Shown one piece after another: positions 6,087 to 11,427 of a DNA stretch of 11,427 nt. This DNA is from Synergistaceae bacterium (lineage in GTDB: Bacteria > Synergistota > Synergistia > Synergistales > Aminobacteriaceae). Every line of letters starts with the position of its first letter. The first letter of the stretch is position 1. The notes under the pieces were generated by a model. The model did no database searches and had not been told where the DNA came from. It worked only from the letters and a program-made list of their open reading frames with translations. The position numbers and the translations under genes are program-made. Location: contig JAAYJB010000098.1 of assembly GCA_012523155.1 (NCBI GenBank), positions 1-11,427 on the forward strand, written 5' to 3'.

Positions 6087-6537
6087 GAGCAAAGCTTTTT
6101 CAAGGGGAATGCGCGGCTATGCAATGGACGAGGTGGATGAATTCCTCGACCGGGTCGCCGAGGACGTACAGGAGTATTCCATCCGATGCAATGAACTCGC
6201 CCGGAAAATAGACAGGCTCGAAGAACAGATAAAGGAATACGATAACCTTAAAGAAACGCTTCAGGGCACGCTCCTTATGGCCCAGAAAAGCGCCGAGGCA
6301 AAGGAAGAGGCAGCGAAAAGGCAGGCTGAAAATACGATTTCGGAGGCGAAGCTTCGGGCTGACCAGATCATCTCTGAAGCAGTCGCCGTCAAAGACAGGG
6401 AGCGCAGGGAGATCCAGCGTCTCCGCCAGCTCAGGCAGGAATTCAAGGCGGAGTTCCGTGCCCTGCTCTCTAAATTTTCCTCCCTCGCTGACGGCGATGA
6501 GGAAGCCCGGCCTGAGGAGGACGAGATCTCCAGGTGA
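6055..6537 (+). CDS. divIVA: DivIVA domain-containing protein
   Basis: Coiled-coil scaffold that marks curved membrane at poles and septa. The N-terminal lipid-binding module is typical: MPDLMTARDIESKAF (1-15), then SRGMRGY (16-22) and DEVDEFLDRV (25-34). Nearly continuous heptad-rich helix follows (about 38-142), ending in an acidic tail; total 160 residues. The TTG at 6055 is chosen because GGGAGGA (6040-6046) sits 8 nt upstream and the resulting M-P-x-L-x start matches known DivIVA. The next candidate, ATG 6067, would be 20 nt from that site. The membrane-inserting Phe17 of the Bacillus protein corresponds to Met19 here, and the following Arg20 is kept. It overlaps sepF by 32 bp and recG by 4 bp. 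GpsB-type relatives are shorter, so DivIVA is the better name. Confidence 0.92.
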   Translation: MPDLMTARDIESKAFSRGMRGYAMDEVDEFLDRVAEDVQEYSIRCNELARKIDRLEEQIKEYDNLKETLQGTLLMAQKSAEAKEEAAKRQAENTISEAKLRADQIISEAVAVKDRERREIQRLRQLRQEFKAEFRALLSKFSSLADGDEEARPEEDEISR

Positions 6538-8612
6538 AAAATCCCGTCCGCCATCTTTCCGACCCGGTGCGTTTTGTCAGGGGCGTGGGCCCGGTAAGGG
6601 AAAACATGCTTGCCAGGCTGGAGGTCCGCACGGCGGAGGACCTTCTTTATTTCTTCCCGTTTCGCTACGAGGACCGGAGGAATATCGTTCCTCTCTCCGC
6701 TCTCAGGGGAGGAGAGACGGCATCCGCTGCAGCCAGGGTCGTCGCGTTTGAAAAGCGGAAGAGCATGAAGAAAGGTCTTTCCGTTATTACAGTGCTTCTC
6801 TCCGATGGAAGAGGGATGGCACGTGCCGTCTGGTTCAACCGTGTGGGGCTGGAGAAGATCCTGGTTCCCGGGGTCCGTGTTCTTCTCTATGGGAAGGCAG
6901 ATGTGCGGGGAGGAACACTCCAGATGACGAACCCTGAGTTCGAAATACTGGACGAGGGAGAGGACGAGGCGGAGGCTGCAGGCATCATGCCTGTCTATCC
7001 CTCTACAGCCGGTCTGTCACAGAAGGCGATCCGGAAGATGGTCCGTTCGGCAATCGATGACTTCCTGCCGTCCCTGGAAGAATTCCTCCCTGGAGATTTT
7101 CGTTTACGGCTTTCACTGTCCGGCATACGGGATTCCATTAAGGAGATGCATTTCCCGTCCTCCCGTGAAGACTGGAAGGCAGCGAGACACAGGCTGGCTT
7201 TCGACGAATTCTTTCTGCTTCAGGCAGGGCTTGCACTGCGGAGAAGGAGAACAGGAGAGGATGCCGGAACGGCCCCTTCACTTCCCCCGGGGAAGCTTGT
7301 CCGGAAATGCCTGAACGAGCTGCTCCCATTTCCTCTTACTCCCGGACAGAGGAAGGCAGTGGATGAAATATTCGGCGATATGTCACGCAGCGTTCCCATG
7401 AACCGTCTTCTCCAGGGAGATGTAGGCTCAGGAAAAACGGCTGTTGGACTGCTTGCATTACTTGCAGCCCTCGACGGGGGATGCCAGGGGGCCTTTCTCG
7501 CACCAACTGAAATACTTGCACGCCAGCATTTTCAGAGACTTGCCCCGCTTGTGGGGGCGCTCGGGGCGAAATGCGCCCTCCTCACCGGTTCTCTCCCTGC
7601 GAAGGAAAAAGAAGGGATCCAGAAGGGCCTGGAAGCCGGGGAAATAGACATAGCGATCGGTACTCATGCCCTTATTTCGGAAAAAACAGGTTTCGCGAGG
7701 ATGGGCCTGGCCATTGTTGACGAACAGCATCGTTTCGGAGTGCTTCAGAAACACGCCTTCCGTTCCAAGGGGGAAAACCCCCATGTTCTCGTTATGACTG
7801 CGACCCCGATCCCAAGAACACTCACCCTCACGGTGTACGGAGACCTCTCCGTTTCAGTGATCCCTGATCTTCCCCCGGGGAGGCAGCCAGTGGAAACCCG
7901 GGCCGTCAGCAGGAAAAAAATCCCCTCCCTCCTCTCTTTTCTGGATGACCGCATGAGTGACGGGGAGCGGGTCTACTGGATTTGTCCCCTCATAGAGGAA
8001 AGCGAGAAAATGGACCTGTCCGCTGCGGAGGCAAGGTATGAAGAACTGCAGCAGCGCTTCCCTTCACGGGGAGTTGGCATCCTTCACGGCCGCCTTCCCG
8101 CTGATGAAAAGGAAAAGGTAATGGATGACTTTCAGAAGGGAACGGTATCCCTTCTTGTCTCCACTACTGTAGTGGAAGTGGGGGTGGATGTGCCGGAAGC
8201 CACGGTGATGGTCGTTGAGGATGCGGCTCGTTTCGGGCTGTCCCAGCTCCATCAGCTCCGGGGCCGCGTCGGCAGGGGGGGAAGAAAGGGATGGTGTATT
8301 CTCGTTGCATCTCCCGGAACGCAGGAGAGCAGAGAGCGTATCGAGGCGTTCTGTTCAGAGAGCAGCGGTTTTGCCATCGCGGAGGCCGACCTCAGGCTCA
8401 GGGGGCCGGGCGAAGTCTGCGGCGTGAGGCAGTCAGGCATAACCGACTTTCGGGTGGCCGACCTCGTACGGGATGCTGATCTTCTTGGATCTGCACGAAA
8501 AGAGGCTTTTTCACTCATAGGCGAGGATCCGGATCTTTCATCCTGCCCGAAATTGAAAGAAAGACTTTATTCTTTGCTGGGGAGGTCGCTGAATCTTGTG
8601 GAAACAGCGTAA
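6534..8612 (+). CDS. recG: ATP-dependent DNA helicase RecG
   Basis: Superfamily 2 helicase that drives regression of stalled replication forks and branch migration in recombination repair. At 692 residues it is full length (E. coli 693). In order: the N-terminal wedge/OB region with RGVGP (16-20) and FPFRYEDR (41-48); Walker A GDVGSGKT (295-302); PTEILARQH (324-332); Walker B DEQH in IVDEQHRFG (394-402); MTATPIPRTL (421-430); ILHGR (516-520); STTVVEVGVDVP (543-554); QLHQLRGRVGRG (571-582); and a C-terminal LRLRGPGE (620-627). The GTG at 6534 overlaps the divIVA stop (GTGA); the nearest Shine-Dalgarno (GAGGAGG, 6514-6520) is 13 nt away, so coupling to divIVA translation is likely. No damage seen. 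Confidence 0.97.
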   Translation: MKNPVRHLSDPVRFVRGVGPVRENMLARLEVRTAEDLLYFFPFRYEDRRNIVPLSALRGGETASAAARVVAFEKRKSMKKGLSVITVLLSDGRGMARAVWFNRVGLEKILVPGVRVLLYGKADVRGGTLQMTNPEFEILDEGEDEAEAAGIMPVYPSTAGLSQKAIRKMVRSAIDDFLPSLEEFLPGDFRLRLSLSGIRDSIKEMHFPSSREDWKAARHRLAFDEFFLLQAGLALRRRRTGEDAGTAPSLPPGKLVRKCLNELLPFPLTPGQRKAVDEIFGDMSRSVPMNRLLQGDVGSGKTAVGLLALLAALDGGCQGAFLAPTEILARQHFQRLAPLVGALGAKCALLTGSLPAKEKEGIQKGLEAGEIDIAIGTHALISEKTGFARMGLAIVDEQHRFGVLQKHAFRSKGENPHVLVMTATPIPRTLTLTVYGDLSVSVIPDLPPGRQPVETRAVSRKKIPSLLSFLDDRMSDGERVYWICPLIEESEKMDLSAAEARYEELQQRFPSRGVGILHGRLPADEKEKVMDDFQKGTVSLLVSTTVVEVGVDVPEATVMVVEDAARFGLSQLHQLRGRVGRGGRKGWCILVASPGTQESRERIEAFCSESSGFAIAEADLRLRGPGEVCGVRQSGITDFRVADLVRDADLLGSARKEAFSLIGEDPDLSSCPKLKERLYSLLGRSLNLVETA

Positions 8613-9063
8613 CACTGCTCTCCCCGGACCGGAAGACGAGGAAGCGGTGTACGGGCGGTATCTTTCTTCGCTCCTGGCGAGAGGTGTCCTGACAAAAGCC
8701 GGGGCGATCATGAAGATGGAGCGGAAAGGAGCTTCCCGAGAACTTGCTGAAAGAATTGCAGAAAAATTCGAAGAGGCCGGGATGATCGATGACCGTGCCT
8801 ATGCGCTGCTTTTTGCCGAAACTCATCCTGAATGGGGCAGACGCAGGCTTCAGGATGAACTTCGCAGGAAAGGCGTCGAAGGACGTTTTATCCGGAAATC
8901 CCTTGAAGACCTTGACGAAGAAGCCAGGGCAGCCGCTCTTGCGGAAGAATGGGCAGGATTCGGTGTGGAGGAAAGAAAAATCACCGAAAGGCTTCTGCGG
9001 AGAGGCTTTCCCTTTTCCGTCAGCAGAAAGGCAGCGGAAAGGGCTTGTGAGGGTGAAGGCTGA
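8596..9063 (+). CDS. recX: Regulatory protein RecX
   Basis: Small, mostly helical protein of the RecX family, which binds RecA filaments and restrains recombinase activity. The 155 residues show the repeated three-helix modules: YLSSLLARGVLTKAGAIMKM (21-40), the ASRELAERIAEKFEEAGMID segment (45-64) ending at DDRAYA, RRRLQDELRRKGV (81-93), and a final ERKITERLLRRGFPFSVSRK block. The start is TTG 8596, inside the end of recG, because GGGGAGG (8579-8585) is 10 nt upstream; no better in-frame start is close. The family is divergent, so the call rests on pattern, size and the recX-rny neighbourhood. It has a 17-bp overlap with recG, not the usual recA partner. Confidence 0.85.
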   Translation: MWKQRNTALPGPEDEEAVYGRYLSSLLARGVLTKAGAIMKMERKGASRELAERIAEKFEEAGMIDDRAYALLFAETHPEWGRRRLQDELRRKGVEGRFIRKSLEDLDEEARAAALAEEWAGFGVEERKITERLLRRGFPFSVSRKAAERACEGEG

Positions 9064-9073
9064 CCTGTAAAAT
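9045..9073 (+). promoter_or_regulatory. Candidate internal promoter for rny
   Basis: TTGTGA (9045-9050) and TAAAAT (9068-9073) are separated by 17 bp and match the sigma-70 consensus at 4/6 and 5/6. The site straddles the end of recX and points at rny. It would give a leader of about 75 nt. Sequence-only evidence. Confidence 0.45.
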
Positions 9074-9074
9074 A

Positions 9075-9122
9075 AAGGTGCAGGAAAATATGCAAACCAT
9101 GTTTTCTCAAAAACAGCACCTT
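9075..9122 (+). other. Imperfect hairpin between recX and rny
   Basis: AAGGTGC (9075-9081) pairs perfectly with GCACCTT (9116-9122). Inside, GAAAA (9084-9088) pairs with TTTTC (9102-9106) and ATG (9090-9092) with CAT (9098-9100), closing a CAAAC loop. There is no T-run after the basal stem, so it does not look like a terminator. It could be a processing or stability element in the recX-rny message. Confidence 0.45.
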
Positions 9123-9153
9123 GAAAATTAAATTGAGGAGTGATTACAGCACT

Positions 9154-10695
9154 ATGAATTTCTTGACAGCAATCATAGCAATATTTGTGGGAATTGCCGC
9201 CGGTACAGGGGCGGGGTTCCTGCTTTCCAAAGCCCTGGGAGCAAGAAATCTTGAAAGTGCGAAGGCACAGGCCAGGAGCATCCTGAGGGAAGCTCAGCAG
9301 TCCGGAGAACACTTCAAGAGGGAAAAGCTCGCCGAGGCGAAGGAAGAGATTTTCAAGCTCAGGCAGGAAGTTGAACGGGAAGGGAAAGAACGCCGTTCAG
9401 AACTGCAGCGGGCTGAAAGGCGCCTGGAACAGAAAGAAGAGAACCTCGACAAAAAGCTTGACCGTCTCTCTCACAGGGAGGAAGAGCTCAAAACAAAGCA
9501 GGAAGAGCTCCAGGAACGGATTGGGGAAGTTGAGGAGACGAAACGGAAACAGCTTGCCCGCCTTGAGGAAATCGCAGGCATGACCAGTGAGGATGCCCGT
9601 GCGCTCCTTCTGCGCAAAACGGAAGAGGACGCGCAGCATATGCTCGGGATGCGGATCAAGGAACTTGAAGAAAAGGCAAAGCGTGAGGCCGAGCGAAAGG
9701 CAAGAGAGATCATCGTTACCGCTGTACAGCGCTGTGCCGTTGAACACACTTCCGAAGCGGCCGTAAGCGTGGTTCACCTCCCCTCTGATGAAATGAAGGG
9801 AAGGATCATCGGAAGGGAAGGGCGTAATATCAGGACATTCGAAACACTTGCCGGGGTGGATCTCATCGTCGACGATACTCCGGAAGCGGTGACCCTGAGC
9901 AGCTTCGATCCTGTTCGCAGGGAAATAGCACGACTGTCCCTCGAGAGGCTTGTCACGGACGGAAGGATCCATCCGGCACGCATTGAGGAACTGATCGAAA
10001 AGGCAACGAGGGACGTGGAAGAGCAGATCATAGAAGCCGGAGAAAGCGCTCTTCTCGAGACGGGAATAAAGAACATGCACTCAGAGCTGGTCCGCACGCT
10101 CGGCCAGCTGAAATTCCGGTTCAGCTACGGACAAAATGCGCTTCAGCACAGCCTTGAGGTCGCATATATTTCGGGAATGATAGCCGCTGAACTGGGTCTT
10201 GACGAGGAAATCGCCCGCCGCGCCGGTCTGCTCCATGATCTCGGCAAGGCGGTTGACCATCAGATCGAAGGTCCCCATGCCCTCATCGGGGCCGATCTCG
10301 CCAGACGGTACAACGAGACTCCTGAAATCGTGAACGCCATAGCCGCTCACCACGAGGACCAGGAGGCGAAAAGTGTCTACGACGTTATAGTAGCGGCTGC
10401 CGACGCGGTAAGCGCATCCAGGCCCGGTGCCAGGAGGGAAAGTCTTGACGCGTACGTGAAGCGTCTTGAGAAGCTCGAGGAGCTTGCTAAGAGCTTCGGA
10501 GGCGTCAGCAAGGCCTATGCCATCCAGGCCGGCCGCGAAGTCCGGGTGGTGGTTTCCCCCAACATCTCCGATGACGGGGTCGTCCACAAGATCGCCTACG
10601 ACATCGCCCGGAAAATAGAGGAAGAAATGAAATATCCCGGCCAGATCAAGGTGACGGTCACCCGGGAGACCCGGGCCACTGAATACGCGAAATAG
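9154..10695 (+). CDS. rny: Ribonuclease Y
   Basis: Membrane-anchored endoribonuclease that starts decay of many mRNAs. The 513 residues contain a single N-terminal membrane helix (about 4-26), a long charged coiled coil (about 35-185), a KH RNA-binding domain with GRIIGREGRN (216-225) and an HD nuclease domain with LLHDLGKAVDHQ (359-370; metal ligands His361-Asp362), AAHHED (397-402) and AAADAVSASRPGARRE (414-429). It ends in the typical ETRATEYAK. ATG 9154 is used because it gives the usual short N-terminus; the open frame back to TTG 9121 has no support. GAGGAG (9135-9140) is 13 nt upstream, slightly far. The ymdB-like gene follows after 7 bp, the arrangement known from Firmicutes. Confidence 0.97.
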   Translation: MNFLTAIIAIFVGIAAGTGAGFLLSKALGARNLESAKAQARSILREAQQSGEHFKREKLAEAKEEIFKLRQEVEREGKERRSELQRAERRLEQKEENLDKKLDRLSHREEELKTKQEELQERIGEVEETKRKQLARLEEIAGMTSEDARALLLRKTEEDAQHMLGMRIKELEEKAKREAERKAREIIVTAVQRCAVEHTSEAAVSVVHLPSDEMKGRIIGREGRNIRTFETLAGVDLIVDDTPEAVTLSSFDPVRREIARLSLERLVTDGRIHPARIEELIEKATRDVEEQIIEAGESALLETGIKNMHSELVRTLGQLKFRFSYGQNALQHSLEVAYISGMIAAELGLDEEIARRAGLLHDLGKAVDHQIEGPHALIGADLARRYNETPEIVNAIAAHHEDQEAKSVYDVIVAAADAVSASRPGARRESLDAYVKRLEKLEELAKSFGGVSKAYAIQAGREVRVVVSPNISDDGVVHKIAYDIARKIEEEMKYPGQIKVTVTRETRATEYAK

Positions 10696-10702
10696 GCCGG
10701 AT

Positions 10703-11427
10703 ATGAAAATCCTGTTCATAGGAGATATTATGGGCAGTCCGGGGAGGAAGGCCGCGGCAGCGGCCCTTCCTCACCTGGCAGGTACAGCCGGCGGTTTCGA
10801 CTTCGTCATCGCGAACTGCGAGAATGCGGCCGCCGGGAAAGGCATAACGAAAAAAATTGCTGAAGAACTGTTCTCCATCGGAATAGACGGAATGACTTCG
10901 GGAAATCACATCTGGGACAAGAACGAAGGCGTTGCCGTACTGCAGGAAGAGAAACGCATCGTGCGTCCGGCGAACTATCCGGACGATTGTCCGGGCCAGG
11001 GACTGATGATCCTGGAGAAAAACGGCATGCGCCTTGCGGTAGGGAACCTCCAGGGAAGGGTATTCATGCCCCCCATAGACTGTCCGTTCCGCAAAGCGGA
11101 CGAACTTCTTTCAAGAGCAGGGGACGTGCCTCTCCTCGTGGATTTTCACGCGGAGGCCACGTCGGAAAAAAAAGCTCTTGCCTATTATCTTGACGGCCGT
11201 GCCGCAGCGGTTATCGGCACCCATACCCATGTACAGACTGCCGACGAAGATATTTTCCCGGGCGGAACGGCGTACATTTCGGACGCCGGCATGACGGGGG
11301 GACACAGGAGCTCTATCGGCATGAAATTCGAAGGAGTCCTTCCGAAATTTCTCACGGGAATGCCGTCCCGTTTTGAAGTCTCAGGGGACGGCCTGGCACT
11401 CAACGCCGTGGCGCTGACCATAGACGA
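10703..11427 (+). CDS. ymdB: YmdB-like metallophosphoesterase (TIGR00282 family), C-terminus beyond window
   Basis: Metallophosphoesterase related to Bacillus YmdB, a 2',3'-cyclic-nucleotide phosphodiesterase that acts with RNase Y in controlling biofilm and motility genes. The frame runs open to the right edge (241 complete codons); family proteins are about 260-270 residues, so only the last 20 or so are missing. Dimetal ligands fit the family: Asp8 (FIGDIMG), Glu40-Asn41 (NCENAAAGKGIT), Asn68 with the adjacent His69 (SGNHIWD), His149 (DFHAEATSEK), and His174 and His176 (GTHTHVQTAD). Also typical are RPANYP (88-93) and DAGMTGG (194-200). ATG 10703 lies 7 bp after the rny stop with only a weak GGCCGG before it, suggesting translational coupling to rny. 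The enzymatic activity of this copy is inferred from the family. Confidence 0.93.
   Translation, partial: MKILFIGDIMGSPGRKAAAAALPHLAGTAGGFDFVIANCENAAAGKGITKKIAEELFSIGIDGMTSGNHIWDKNEGVAVLQEEKRIVRPANYPDDCPGQGLMILEKNGMRLAVGNLQGRVFMPPIDCPFRKADELLSRAGDVPLLVDFHAEATSEKKALAYYLDGRAAAVIGTHTHVQTADEDIFPGGTAYISDAGMTGGHRSSIGMKFEGVLPKFLTGMPSRFEVSGDGLALNAVALTID

Noticed and set aside
9121..9153. RNase Y starting at TTG 9121
   Set aside because: It would add 11 residues including charges before the membrane helix, has no Shine-Dalgarno, and the start codon lies in the hairpin arm.
8515..9312. Minus-strand open frame of 265 codons
   Set aside because: It spans the ends of recG and rny and all of recX on the opposite strand, is rich in Phe, Ser and Pro as antisense frames often are, and has no recognisable domain.
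9397..10080. Minus-strand open frame of 227 codons inside rny
   Set aside because: The antisense shadow of the RNase Y coiled coil and KH region; no motif or supported start.
1..11427. CRISPR arrays, tRNA/rRNA genes, insertion sequences, prophage or defence genes
   Set aside because: No spaced repeats, cloverleaf or rRNA segments, transposase motifs or terminal inverted repeats were seen; coding density and composition are uniform.

Overview
The window reads as ordinary bacterial chromosome: dense, no mobile elements, and about 57-58% G+C in the coding stretches I counted. It holds eleven protein genes: one on the minus strand, cut by the left edge, and ten on the plus strand, the last cut by the right edge. 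SepF, DivIVA, RNase Y and a YmdB-type phosphodiesterase together point to a lineage whose division and RNA-decay genes resemble those of Firmicutes. The mix with a type III glutamine synthetase, a QueD/FolE2 pair and a HlyD-like protein beside yggS would fit Synergistota or a deep clostridial relative. That placement is inference, not something the sequence proves.

Layout. 1-1589 (minus) is most of a type III glutamine synthetase (glnN). 1590-1910 is an A+T-rich divergent intergenic region; part of it is only about 23% G+C. It carries a convincing minus-strand promoter for glnN flanked by two copies of a 13-bp direct repeat, and two small hairpins in the queD leader. From 1911 onward every gene points right: queD, folE2, a D-2-hydroxyacid dehydrogenase, a membrane-anchored HlyD-like protein, yggS (ylmE), sepF (ylmF), divIVA, recG, recX, rny and a ymdB-like gene. 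Most neighbours overlap or nearly touch (GTGA, 7-32 bp overlaps), so they probably form one translationally coupled operon. The only sizeable gap, 90 bp before rny, contains a candidate internal promoter and a hairpin.

How the genes work together. QueD and FolE2 catalyse the first two steps from GTP toward queuosine, and the QueD active-site motif suggests it may also feed folate. YggS, SepF and DivIVA are a shortened version of the ylm-divIVA division cluster; the HlyD-like gene just upstream may be an envelope partner. RecG and RecX handle stalled forks and RecA activity. RNase Y and the YmdB-like protein are the start of an mRNA-decay module. glnN is a separate nitrogen-assimilation unit transcribed divergently.

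I see no clearly new system. The items most worth checking are the glnN promoter with its helically phased flanking repeats, the C-E-x-x-H-G-H motif in QueD, the coupled envelope/division block, and recG sitting in front of recX-rny where recA is often found.
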